Below, piece after piece: positions 10,922 through 23,000 of a stretch of DNA of 64,000 nt. Both the position numbers and the translations under genes were made by a program. This DNA is from Acheta domesticus (lineage: Eukaryota; Arthropoda; Insecta; Orthoptera; Gryllidae), in assembly GCA_031308135.1 (NCBI GenBank), contig JAHLJT010000631.1, forward strand, positions 173,993,282 through 174,057,281, read 5' to 3'. The stretch's first letter is position 1. Each line of letters opens with the position of its first letter. The notes under the pieces are model-generated. The model was not told where the DNA came from, made no database searches, and worked only from the letters and a program-made list of their open reading frames with translations.

Positions 10922-12903
10922 GGGCAATTCCATTTGCCACAGACGCACATTTTAACCAAACAGATGTAAATAAGAGGTATTTTTAAATTGAATATTGATG
11001 ACCTATATTCACCACAGATAGTAGAGGTTATGAGCATTACTAATAGACATAGAACTTTGATATTTTTATTTATTGACTGGACGTAAAAATATATTCTTCA
11101 TGTCACAGACACATGCAGAAAAAATGACGTAAATGCCACCTATCAAGGAAAATTCCAAATTCCTGCTAATGCAAATTATTTAGATCCAAAGTAAAAATAT
11201 AACACAATTAAACGAAGGCACATTTAAGAAATAAGGGCAAAATCAGGATGTTAATACTTTTATTTTTACCAGAAAAAATTCAAAATTTGTCACAGAAACA
11301 CACGTTTGTCACAGATACACACAGTTCAATAATAATCTGAGAGGTCATTATCAAAACTTAAATAATTGCCTCTTAGTGACTTTGTACGCTCTAGTAAAGT
11401 ACCTACAATACTGGAAACATTTTCATTGTCCTAATCATCATTGCCAGGCCAGTAAAATAACTTCTTACTCTCTTTGAAACGAAGAAATTTGACACAGTGT
11501 GAAAAGTTGTTGTCAACAGATAATATTTGACCAACATATTATTTTATTATCTTCTTTACTTGATAGCACACAAGTACCCATCTTCCTACTTCCACATTCT
11601 TTGAGGATAATTTCATAGGTTTTGGACCAGTTGTAAAAATTGGTGTTCTCTCTTCAGCGTTTGTTTTCACGGAGAAAAATTCTAAATCTACGTCATCAGA
11701 TGTCATCTTATATACCACTTTGTATGGTGTATCATTTTGAATGCAGTGTAGTTGTCGAAGCCTAGGTATTGGGTATATATTTTGCCAATTTTCATGGAGT
11801 GACAATTTAATGTTTTCAATTTTTTCTTCTGGAACAAACACAATTTGTGTTGTGGACATTAATTCTTGTGCATTCCTACAGAAGTCTTCAGCATTCTGGA
11901 TGTGCACTTTTCCAGTCCTAATCTTGCACCACACTAAGTGCTTTAGCATATCTCCAGTGCTATCGACTGCACCTTTCCCATGTGAGTTTGCAAAAAACTT
12001 CAAAGATATTTTCAACACATTGTGCAGTGCGATGTTGCAATTACTGAATTTCTGCTTGAAATGTGCTGCGCCATCAGAGAATATTTCAACAGAGGTTTTT
12101 GAAGGATATTTTGACCTCAAAGAATTGAGTACAACATGAAGGAAAACATGGGTTGAGTATTTATCATTTATTAAATTTATTCATACATTAAATTAAACTT
12201 CACCTAAAAATTCACCAATGTAAAATATCCACTATGAAGTTTAAAACATTTAAGACCATATATTTTGTCATTACTTAAATAATTACATACACTTATAACA
12301 AATTACAACAACAATTACAAAAAATTATCTTTTGTGTGTCTGTGACTTCATGCTTTCTGTGTCTGTGACCCATGGGAGGGGGACTGTGACTCAAAAATAA
12401 ATCACTTGCAATGGTTCTTTTGCAAACATTTTTTGTCAGACATAAATAGACTTTGAACTTGCTTTGCATAATATATTTTATGTCTTTTAAAATTTATCGT
12501 TGTTGAGTTAATTTAAAAAAATACCTTTTCATGTCACAGATACACATTATACTACACAATTTTCAAACTCATCATAATTACCCATAATATATTTTTAATA
12601 TACCTATCACTTTATTGTCAAATTTAGAGGGTTCAAACAAGAGATTTAATAACTCAAACATAGCTTACCTTGGTAAATAATGCAGAAATAACTCTGAGGA
12701 TAATTGCTTCAAAACAATAAAGCCGAAATTAGCTTGCAACTGTTCATTGTCAGGCCTACTGATCACATTTTGGTGTACAAAATACCAACTTTTATATTTA
12801 AAAGTTAAATTTACACTTTTCTAAAGACCTTACATAGCATTCCATAATTGCTTGAAACACTTTAATTATTTGTAGTGTGGTAGACATTTACAGGGAATTG
12901 CCC
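10922..12903. mobile_element. Candidate decayed DNA transposon with clustered subterminal motif
   Basis: The interval encloses a transposase-like pseudogene (11326-12156). It carries at least eight copies of TGTCACAGANACAC or its core. Forward copies lie at 10935, 11101, 11288, 11307 and 12532; reverse copies at about 12334, 12357 and 12382. Short motifs repeated near both ends are typical transposase-binding subterminal repeats. A 10-bp inverted pair GGGCAATTCC (10922-10931) / GGAATTGCCC (12894-12903), with TTCT immediately outside on both sides, is a possible terminus and 4-bp target duplication. Those ends are weak because a 10-bp pair can arise by chance. The motif cluster and the ORF are seen; the class and exact ends are inferred. 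Confidence 0.4.
11326..12156 (-). pseudogene. Transposon-associated protein with SHGKGAVD motif, C-terminal part
   Basis: A minus-strand frame of about 270 codons has the order SDGAAHFKQKF (about 12070-12100), FFANSHGKGAVDSTG (11962-11985 encodes SHGKGAVD), a LVWCKIRTGKVHIQNAEDF stretch, CIQNDTPYK, VGRWVLVCYQVKK and, after the stop, YVGQILSVD. I recall this layout (S-D-G near F-K, then SHGKGAVD, then a C-terminal VG-W-VLV/YVG module) from multicopy metazoan proteins that look transposon-derived; I cannot name the superfamily. The frame is broken by TAA at 11539-11541 and TAG at 11431-11433 and ends at TGA 11326-11328. It stays in frame across both stops, so decay is mild. The N-terminal half is missing or lies upstream across an intron: CTTTGAG|GTC at about 12118 is a plausible acceptor. 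Confidence 0.6.
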
Positions 12904-14740
12904 TTCTACCTCTTTCTATTTCTTTATCAAAACATTAGGTCGAGCCAAGAATTAATTAAATATGTAAGGCTGAAAAGCGACGTGACTGTTAGCGGCACAT
13001 ACGTCAGACACGTATATCGCATAGTGGCAGTCACACATGCGTGACATGGATCATTCAGAGTCTTCTCCGACCTGTAAAATTTGTTTACTTAGCTGGTCAG
13101 AAATATGGTTTAAATATGATATTAACATTGCATAAAATTATGCAAAACTATTGCTAATAACGTAATTGCTTGAAAAATATACTTCATTACTTTGTATGTC
13201 GAAGTGCAAAATTGTACTCTGTAATATATCATTTATTTACTAAGTTACATAAATTTATTTCAATTTCTATATTGTTTGTAAACTATTCTGTTATTTAAAC
13301 ATATATTTAACTTTCCATGTATTTGAAATATTTGGTTTTATTTCCTCCCTATGAGAGCAATATTTCCGCGAAAAAATATTCGTACTTTTTGGAGTTGGTC
13401 CATTACTGTATCGAGTACTCGGTACATTACTGTATCGAGTTGAATTAAATGAGGTAATGATGGGAAGATTGATGAATGAAGAATGAGAATGGGGTATGAG
13501 AGGAATAGATTACTACACCCCGTTAACTTCCGTTTTCTTTTTAAATTCCACGTGATACTTCCAGGAGAAGCAGTAGATACCCAGGGATGGAACAGGAATG
13601 TGATATCGCTATTAACTCCACAACACAAGGAACAGTTTAATTAAATTCAATGTAATTTATTTTTAAAAACATTTTTCGACAAGAAAGCTACAAGCTGCAA
13701 ATACGTATAGCCTAGCCTAGCCAAGCCTAGTCGAAAAAATGGTAACTGTTTGAGTTTATGAATGAGTTTAAAAATAGTGTCGTTCGTTGAAGCTTTGCTC
13801 TCACATCATGCGTAATTTAGAAGTTGAAATGAATGAATACAATATATTCCCGAATGTAATAACTTACTGGGTTTACTTCAAAAGCTCTTTTTCAGTGAAA
13901 AATAAGAAAATCGAATTATCGTAAAGCTAAATGTTGTATATCACTCTGTATTAGCTATATTTTGTGCTTATAGTTCAAAAATATAATCGGATCATTGCTT
14001 CATTGTAGAGTACCCCAGAGAAACTATCTTTAAGATCTCTTTTTATACGAAACATGAGAACATCCTAGAGTTGCTCAATAAAAATGTAAACCCAAACGCG
14101 AGGAGACACAACGATTTTCATTTTGTACGGATGGCTACTTTGTGACCCAAACCAAAGAGACTTGTTTTTTGCACTGATAACACCAATTAATCGAGAATAG
14201 ATGCTAACGTAAGTAATAATACAATAAAAATGTAAAACAAACTATAATAATGCCAGCATCGTTCTCTAATTATTGCGTTTCCGAACTCATACTGCGAAAT
14301 TTATTGATTAAAGCTAAAACAAAAGAAACAGAATTGATTCTCTTCGTCTGATGAAAGCAAGGACAACATACGCCTCCATTATCGAAAATGAGAATCGATA
14401 TAATATAGTAGAAATGTCAGAATATATGTGTACACATAATTACATTGTATGTGTATTTACATTTCATCTGCTAATGTCACATTGTCAGAGTGTCTCTTAG
14501 ACACTCTGAAGAAGCGGGAAACTCCACAACCTACGTGTTGTTCGAGGCCGGATCTCATGCTCCGGCATGGAGGGCCAACATTGCCAGCTTCCGGCATATT
14601 TCCTGCACTACACTTTACGGGACTAATAAGCATAGAAGTTGACTCTACAGAAAAAAACAAAATAATCAATCAAGCAAAAAATTATTTGCATAAACTATGG
14701 CACTTACACTCAAAGGCGATAACTGAAACATACTTTTTTT
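12904..14740. other. No gene recognised
   Basis: AT-rich DNA. A short tandem duplication of CATTACTGTATCGAGT (about 13401-13440) is the only clear structure. A frame at 13338-13628 minus is open for 96 codons without any motif. Confidence 0.45.
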
Positions 14741-14995
14741 TTACTTTCTCGCCCTTAATTCCTAAGACGAGAATGTATTTTAATCGTGTGCCAGAAAATG
14801 GCGAATTTTCGACATAAAACACTTATTACCGGTCTCTGTCAACGAAAAATTCATGTTTTGTGGGTCCTTGATACTGAAAAATCGATTGACAGCAAAACGT
14901 ATGTCGGTCAGTCCGTCGGTCTTTTTTTACGGATAACTCAAGGGATGCTTAAGAGATCGGCACAGGGCTCATTTTCGGTTTCTGTTACTCATTGA
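14741..14995 (+). mobile_element. HEL-A element, 5' portion only
   Basis: Starts with the exact 5' terminus TTACTTTCTCGCC (14741-14753) and the palindromic CCTAAG/GAGAATGT arm. Then come the CCAGAAAATGGCGAATTTTCG block, CATGTTTTGTGGGTCCTTGA, CGATTGACAGCAAAACGT and a short (GTCY)n tract (GTCGGTCAGTCCGTCGGTC). It breaks down after about 14990, so the core and 3' end are missing. The open frames crossing it are incidental. Confidence 0.7.
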
Positions 14996-17067
14996 ACATT
15001 TTACAAACCATAAATAATAACTTTTTTATAAGAAATCACTTGTCTATTGAAGCCTAACGTTATCATTTAGCTATCCTGACAATGCGTTTTTCACCATAAA
15101 ATAAATTAAATAACGGTTTTAAAACTATTGCATCGATAAAATGTTTTGGAAATGGACAGTCTTTCCTTTATAAAAATACTATTTTCTATTACCTCTCTAC
15201 TTTGTCGTATACGTGTTTTTCTTTTGTTTTTCCTTCCACTCCATGTATTTGATATCATTGCTTCCTTGTTTTGTTTGAGAATTTAATTTATTAACTTTGA
15301 GGTGGATATAGCTCATCTTAATATTGGGAATTTTTTTCTTTCATATTTCATTACTTTGGCTTTTATATACAATCATTGAGAGAAATTGTACATGATTTTG
15401 AACGCAAGTAATTTTGACGGATTTTCACAAGCTTTGCTATACACGCCTGTGGCAGTATATCTTCTCCCACACTAAATCCGCTTCCAGGCCGAACTCTACT
15501 TCTAAATGTTATTTCTTGGCAGCGGGCACGCAAACATGTTGTTTACACCTTAGACTATTGAAAACAGTGGGGTTCCCAACGGAACGGGCAAGAAGTTACA
15601 GAGGACTTTTTTTGTGTGAAAAATAAGATTCATTTCATGAAACTCGGAAATTGTGAATGCAATAAGAAAGGTACGACATTTCCTTCCTGTTATGTTGCGG
15701 GATGCTAGTACCCTTAAGCGAGGGCACTTGCAAACTGCGTTCACCACTCCCATATTTTGTTTCGCTATTCTCAGAAAAAGTAACAAACGGTGTCGGCTTC
15801 TCATATTATCTTCCTTTCACATCTTTGATCGCCTTCAACGTTGTTACAAACGTTCTCAAAGGGAAAGCGTGCAGAGAGGGGTATCATATTTGGCAGAATA
15901 CTGGAAATTGGCCGAAAAAAGGTGTCGACTCGCGGGAAGAAAATGCTTTTTGCAGAATTCCCCTAAGTGAGAGGGATCCGTGTTTGCTGGACATGTTTTG
16001 GGGGACATTTTTGTCTGAATTACCAATCGTATGCATTCTTCCTTAAAAATGCAGAACTATTAAGGGTTTATGAGACATCCTGAACGTACAACCGTGTTTT
16101 GTTTGGAAATTTTGCGAAAGATAAATAATTAGGAAATCATTGGCTCCCGTGTCAGAGTCCGCTATCTTTTAATAAGCAAAGGTGTAATCGCACCCACCCT
16201 GTGCATAAAAATGGTACAAATATTGATGACTTATGAAATATATGCTTTATGTTCAAAAGTATTTACTTCTGAACAGCTTATAAACATGCAGCTATTTTGT
16301 AACGGCGAGTCCCTGAGTCACGTCCTTTTTTCCCCACATATCGACCCAGAAATTTGGCGGAATTGGAAGAATTTGGATTTCTCCAGCAGCTAAATTACTG
16401 AATAGATGTCTGGGAACGATACGTGCAGTATAAAAGAGTAGTTTTCAAACGCTGCGACGTTTGTGAAGCACGTTCATCACGTGGATATGACAAATCCCTC
16501 ATTTGGCTCTACTGTTTGCAGTGTTGTTTAATGTTCAGTGAAGTAGAATGGAATATTACAAATAGAAATATTTGAAAAAAAGAATATTACGTAACTACGT
16601 ATTTTTAATTTTAAGTTAAATCCCTTGGAAGGGCTTATAAAATCAAGATGTGCAAGTAATATGCGATGAAAAAAAGGTGATGCAGTAGACGATCTAGATT
16701 TTTCTGAACAAGAAGAAGAAATTATAAACTAGTCAAGCATTGAAAACAATAGTAAAACCGAAAAAGAAGGGGTTTATGGACAGTCTTTTTAAAAAAATTG
16801 TTATGAAAATAAATTAAAAATCTTGATCAAAACACTTTCTGGTCGAAGCGGTGTCGCGAAAAACGTTGCTAGTAATGTTAAAGCGTTAAAATCATAAGTA
16901 ACGACATCATAGGTCAGGTTGTTCATTATACAAATAACTGTATTCAAAGAAAACGAGATGATGGGAATGTGATATAGGCAGGAATGATGCGTATTACAGT
17001 CGAGACCGCGATGACAAACTTACCGACTGCGATGAAATTATTCACCATTATAACAGGCCAATCAAAG
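14996..17067. other. No gene recognised; cluster of overlapping unexplained frames
   Basis: Between 15414 and 16046 three plus-strand frames and one minus-strand frame (70-114 codons) overlap, without domains or consistent splice sites. A TATAAAAG at 16429 has no initiator at +30. Nothing else is supported. Confidence 0.4.
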
Positions 17068-18045
17068 CAGAAAACATTTATTTTTTCTTAACGTAATATA
17101 TCAATATACTAATGTTCATGAATTTTGAAATACTGTGGAGTCAATAATGATAATTGCAAGAAGATGAATGCCCTCCAAAAAATATTATTTTTACGATGGA
17201 ACTTGTAATTTGATGATCAAGACACTCGTCTTTCCATGCAAAGTATTGGTAGTTTAGCCAGAGTGCGCACTCCATTGGAAACATTATTTGTGGACAAAAA
17301 ATCCAGCAGCAGCTACACTCCAAAATTGATTTCTAAAGTCTAATGAAGTTAGTGTCATTCACAGAGTTATGAAGTTTCATTGAGTAAGTCACAAGCAAAT
17401 AAGCAAAATTTGGGCTGAACTCATATGCACTGATTGACTCAAAAGCATTTGCCAACTTGTACTCGCAGAATACACCTGTCTGTCTGCACTGGCATAACAG
17501 CTCCTGACGAGGCCAAACCCTACTAGTGGCGTCCCGGTCATGCGGCCATGGATTAAGGGTGGTGGATTAAATGTGGTTAGCACATCCGCGCGCCGTGTTC
17601 TGGTCTTCTCAATCTGAGAAGCGATCTTTCTCATCGTCACTCAGTAACAGATGCTGGGACATTGAACGGAAAGTGCACACTATGTAGTAGAATGGAATTA
17701 TACAATCTAAATACAATCTATACAATCTAAAATCTTGTTCAGAAGAATCTAAAATGTCATGACTGGAAATCGAACCAGGGATAGCGTCATGGAAAGCAAA
17801 CACGCTGATCAATGAGCTACCCGTGGGGTCATAATATGTGTGTACAGCAGGTAAACTATCAGTTCTTTACATGGCATAACGAGTATCTTGATCATCGAAT
17901 TACAAGTTCCTTCGTAAGAATAATATGCTTTTGGAGGGCAGTCAGCTTCTTGCAATTATCATTACTGGCCCCACAGTTCAAAATCCATCACATTAGTTTA
18001 TTGATCTTTTATCATAAGAAAAAATAAAAACTTTCTGCTTACGCT
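17068..18045. repeat. Large inverted repeat, arms about 225 bp
   Basis: The left arm 17068-17292 and the right arm 17821-18045 are inverted relatives. Matching blocks in order are GCAGAAA..TTTATTTTTTCTT, ATCAATA.ACTAATGT, GAATTTTGAA..TGTGG, AATGATAATTGCAAGAAG, GCCCTCCAAAA, GGAACTTGTAATT.GATGATC and AAGA.ACTCGT. The roughly 530-bp interior holds a tRNA-like SINE head beside the right arm. This could be two opposed copies of one dispersed repeat or a foldback element. Confidence 0.7.
17756..17828 (-). mobile_element. tRNA-derived SINE head
   Basis: On the minus strand GGGTAGCTCATTGATCAGCG carries a good A box and CCTGGTTCGATTTCC a perfect B-box core, about 50 bases apart as in tRNAs. The acceptor and D stems do not pair as a working tRNA. 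It lies inside the inverted repeat, next to the right arm. The SINE body may run toward 17640. Confidence 0.6.
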
Positions 18046-19479
18046 AAGAATTAGGATAGCTTACGAGAATTACTTGCTGAGACTAGGTACGGTTCTCACA
18101 ACCGACGTTTCCTTCACAAAGAGAACACTAAAGAACACAGATATCAGTTTTTAAGTAATTAACAAATTAAATACAAAATATGTAGAATTATAGAAAGGAC
18201 AATTTACAATACAACCTCCAGCTGTAGATGCACGTAGCCGAGGTGCAGATCTTGCAAAAGAGGAGTGCATATAATGAATAAAGAACCTCGAGAACACTAC
18301 ACACATAATATAATACAGAAAGTCCTCGTTACCACGTACTCAATTAACAAGAAATTCTTCGTCAAAAAACAAAATTCGGTTCCCGCTAAAGAAACGTAGT
18401 ATTAAAAGATACATATGAAAATCGGAGGACACGAATTTTTATAACAAGAACACTGATTATTTCAGTCCATTGGCATTAATGTTAATGAGGATTTACTGTA
18501 GTAGTACTATTTTGCTTTGGGTGTTGTCATCTTCACATATCGAGAAGTTACACGTATTACAGAATATTTGACACATCGAACAGCAACATTTATTGTAAAG
18601 TACATTAATTACAAAAATGCCTCTGTTCGTAATTAAAAGAAAGTATATTTAGGCAGAATCCCAAGATTTTTAAATCGCAGCACGGACGAACTCACCATGA
18701 GTGTAATAGATTGCTTTTTATCTGCAGTACATACGGGACAAGCAATTTTGAGTAGTAGATTTATCGCCCTGCAGTCGTTCAGCCAAATGACACATTTTCA
18801 CTTAAACTCCGAAACGCCGTTTAAGTAAACAAAACTCTCATTCGCCTAAATCACAGTAATTAACTAAAATTAACATCGTAGAAGTCCAATTGCGTTAACG
18901 TCAGATGTAAAATTGTTCAATAAATGATGTATAGTTCTGTAGTTCTTAAACTTTAAGTGATGTATGCCTTGGGGCTGACCAGGGAATAGAAATATTTTTT
19001 AAATAACAGAAATATGACAGTGGAGTTCTTATGTGGTGGGAGTCACCCTCGTAGACTATGGACGAGCTAATTAACAATGGAAGTATTCTCATGCGAGCAC
19101 ACGGCTCGTTATTCACACAGGATGGGTGACATATATTATAGTTAGGATAGTGCTTAGTCCCAGTGCCCGTATATCCAAGTTTCTTGCGTCTCGGCAAGTT
19201 CAAAGAACAGCTATAATGAAGCAGGTATACAATGGGCTGCGAAGTAAAGTTGTCAACTATCCGAGAGGTTCTCAAACTTTTCAAAGAATATATTTCTCTC
19301 ATACGAACACTTCTTACATGATTAATGTACCCTCAGGCCGAAATTTAGTAATGGACAGAATTTCATGTTTTATATACAAGCCTTTTTAAGTTTTCGTGGA
19401 CATCATGTGGAAAAAATCATATACTTATGTCAGAAAAAGTGACGATGTGACGATGTACTTACAGAAAAAAGTTTTGTGG
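18046..19479. other. No gene recognised
   Basis: AT-rich DNA with short frames on both strands at 18946-19389, none carrying motifs. Confidence 0.45.
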
Positions 19480-20032
19480 CCCTTTTATGATGCAAAATAG
19501 GTTTTTACTTTCTCTGATGCGTGATAAATGTGTTATATAGAAAACCTTGTATATTGCAAATTCAAGATCTGTAAATAATGACTCATATAATTTTTTCCAA
19601 ATATGAGCAGTTTTCGCGTAATTTTGATGAAATCGAGACAGTTTGTAATATATTTACAGAAGAGTATCGCGGAAACGTCTTCAGCTTTTCTTTTGATTTT
19701 TTGATCAAGTACAGTAAATGTTGCCTAATAATGTGATATAGATTCGAATTTCATTAAAATCAGTAGGATTTCGAAATTTTTATTAAATATCTGATCTTTT
19801 GGAACCCTCTTAATTGAAGAAAGAAATTTCATTGTTAACGCAGTATATTTCCCAACATTAGCTCTTTCAATAATTTAGTTTACACATTTTTCAAAACATT
19901 AGTTTCCGCGTAATTTTAAGATTAATGGTTTGATAAGTGAAAGCTGAAGTGATAGAGAAGAAGAGGCAATATTATAATAATGTAATCGTTACCAGTAACT
20001 CTAGAAGGTGTGGGATATTCTAGCAACGCTAG
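19480..20032 (+). mobile_element. HEL-A element, degraded, 3' end visible
   Basis: Core-unit phrases (a TATTGCAAATTCAAGATCTG block and GAGCAGTTTTCGCGTAATTTT) lead to a degenerate 3' end. There TAGAAGGTGTGGGATATTC, a hairpin arm TCTAGCAACG and CTAG (20029-20032) are followed by T. Position-by-position resemblance to the end at 7951-7983 is clear despite many substitutions, so this is an older copy. Confidence 0.45.
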
Positions 20033-23000
20033 TTAAATAATCTTCTTCAAATATAAAATAAGTAACAAGAGATACGTGATTTGAGGAAACATATTCTAAG
20101 ACACTATTCACATTTCAATTTAAACTTTAAATGTCTCAATGTTTTTCTAAAGCACTAATCTGAAATAAGCATTTCACAACAAACTTTAGCCTGGGAAAAT
20201 CACTGTAAAAGAGGGTTTATTTGATTGAAATATCGCATTTTGACCAGCGATGTGACAATTGTGCACAGCCGGAGTATCTTTGCTCCCTAGTGATTGGCGA
20301 GATGCGGTCCGCGACATTTTGAGCAAAGTTGGTTGCAGTTTTTTTTAAATGTTTGCTTTCACTAGTATATTATTATTCATTTGCGATATAAATTTCTCAA
20401 ATAATGTGTTACAAATTGCGCAGAATATTTAAGGAGAAGAATTTTTATTACAACGGAAGATTCTAGACACGGCTGATGCCTTGTAAAGACGCAAGATGCG
20501 GTCTAGCGGACAGCAGCTTTCCTTCCGGCAAGCTCCCAACAAACAGTTTACTGTACTGCGTGCGCCTAACAAGCATCACGTTATGACATTTTCTCTCATG
20601 CTTTTTCGCTTGCTTGCTTGACTTCTTTATGAAATTCAGAGACGAGCAACAAGTAGTCATTATTATGATAAATGCTTCAATACAATACAACCGAGCACAC
20701 AAAGAGAAGAAACATATTATTCAAGAGAGAGGAAAGAACGTTCGAAAGTCAGACATTAAATGTCTACAAGAACGGAGGTTTTCAGTCAAAACGAAATTCG
20801 CATCCCTGATAGGCTTGAGTAATATTATTTCTCTCCACTACATGTGAAATCTTCATTTTCTTGCAGGCAAATTAACTATATTACAAGACATTTCATAAAT
20901 CAGAGAAGTAAACTTAACAAAATCAGATAATGTTTTTGAGTGTTCTTGTTCACCCCACCTTTTACAAAGGTTACAAACCATAATTATTATACATGACTTT
21001 CTTTCACTTCGCTACAAATAAAAACAGCATTGTATTAGATGATATAAGTATTAAACAAATATCCTTGAAATGTAGGATCAACTTGCAACGTTTTGTTCGC
21101 TGCCGCATATTGGTCACTAATTAGTTTACATCTAGATAAATAAGAAATGAGATTAAATATTAATAAAAACAAACATTTCTGGATGTTCTTACCAGATTTT
21201 GCAGGTTTTATCTAATGCACAAATAATAAAAAATCAATCTACAGTATATAATCGAACAAATAGTAATATTAGATCTCTAGCAGGATTAAACTGATATCCT
21301 TGGCCTGCACATGTTTTACACAAAAATACATTTACAACAGCTTACAGGTGATCTTTTATGTGCATATTAGCAGAAAAGGGTACAAATATAGCTGTACTAA
21401 TGTCTAAAAATTCGCATCGTCCATATCTGCAAGTATTTTTACGGCGATTACAATTTTGAAACTGCAATATTACCAGTTAATATTCCATATGTAGGTAAGA
21501 TGGAAGGTTATTGAGTGTTGATAATTTCTGAACGGGAGTATAATATTATCAGCTACTACAATTTACTGGTATGTCCAATTCCAGTGATTATAAGAACTTA
21601 CGCAAAGCTGTGCATGAAATTTAGAACTTTTCATCACATTAAAATCTTTTAAATAGCTTATAGCAGGCACATCAAACCACGCCCGCACGAGCTACTTGCC
21701 TGCCTGGGAAGCTCGGCGTTCGTATGGGCACGGGTATCTTCCCCTGACTCCGCACTCATTTCCCCTTCAAATCCAGAAAGGGGTGTACATGCGCAAGCTG
21801 AAGCGGCGCGAGCCGTGAATAGTGCCTTCATGCAAAAATATGTTTGCCAGATTTTTTTATCAAATAATCCAGAACTGTGTTATGTTTATATTCTTCACTA
21901 CTTATTACTATTTGATCTATATTTTCTTACTAAATTATCTCTTCTATAAACATCTTTGCTTAGTGACGGGAATATATTTGAATGGCAATTTTTTTCCTTG
22001 TTTTCATTTTTTGCTGTGTAATTAAATCATTCAGTTATTTATTTAGCAATAATGTAAAATAATGTAACAAGTCTCTATAAGTTAACAATTTTTACTTACG
22101 GACACCTTCTAACCAGAACGGAGAAAGTTCATGTTTCCAAACCACTCTTAAGTAAACAGAGTTAAAAAATCAACATACTTTTGTTTCACTTTTTTAAATT
22201 TTACTCTCAATTGCGAATTTGAAATCGGACTGATGTATTACTTTATTTTAATCGATTCATTTTTGCTTTAAAGAGAAAATATGAATTAATATAGGTAAAT
22301 GTGGGACAATAACCGTCAAATAACTTCTTCAAAAGACTGTCAGAGGCCACGTTTGCAGTGACGTACCGCCACTCCTTAGCGTTTGCACAACCCTTTTAAA
22401 TGTGGCGCCAATTTGTCTGAACGCAGTGCCCGCGAGCTCTAGTACGCATGATACCTTGCCCGCGACCTTGACTGGTTTACAGCGTCGGTGAAGCCATATT
22501 CAACTAGTTAGTATAGTATCGAATAATAAATGGTAAATTTGGACGCTCTAAAATTAGTTTTTGAACCAGGCCGGTACACTTTGATCATTTACACTCTGAC
22601 TTCAGCTGAAAGGAGGAGAACGACGCTAGTGTTGTAGGGTGCAAAACGTCTGCGCTCCACCTCTCGCGGAGCGCTGTCACCAGAAGTGGAGTTCTAGAGC
22701 GAGTGACGGCGCACGAAGTTTCTCGCAGGCAACTTCTCGCCCGCTCCAACTAGTGAGGGGCTGTTCCACGAGTACCAAGTTGCTCCCGCGGAAAGCTCAG
22801 GTCTTCGCTCTTACGAACAGACTCTCCAGATGTACAACTAACGCTTGTGACATAGTAATACTTCGAGAACAATAACCCCCCGTTTCCGCTTGGAAATACT
22901 AAGCGAATGATTCGCTGGAATACTGTATCGTGACGATGGATTATTTCAGCTTAAAGTTGTGCACTGAATGGAGGAATGTGTTGTATATTGTGAGACATGG

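Noticed and set aside
15414..16046. Cluster of four frames as a multi-exon gene
   Set aside because: Frames on both strands overlap without shared splice sites or recognisable protein features.
16429..16436. TATAAAAG as a promoter (also 3442)
   Set aside because: No initiator at +30 and no credible first exon.
17756..17828. Functional tRNA gene (also considered at 8262, 31425, 39840 and 44949)
   Set aside because: A and B boxes are present, but the acceptor and other stems do not pair and SINE-like bodies follow.
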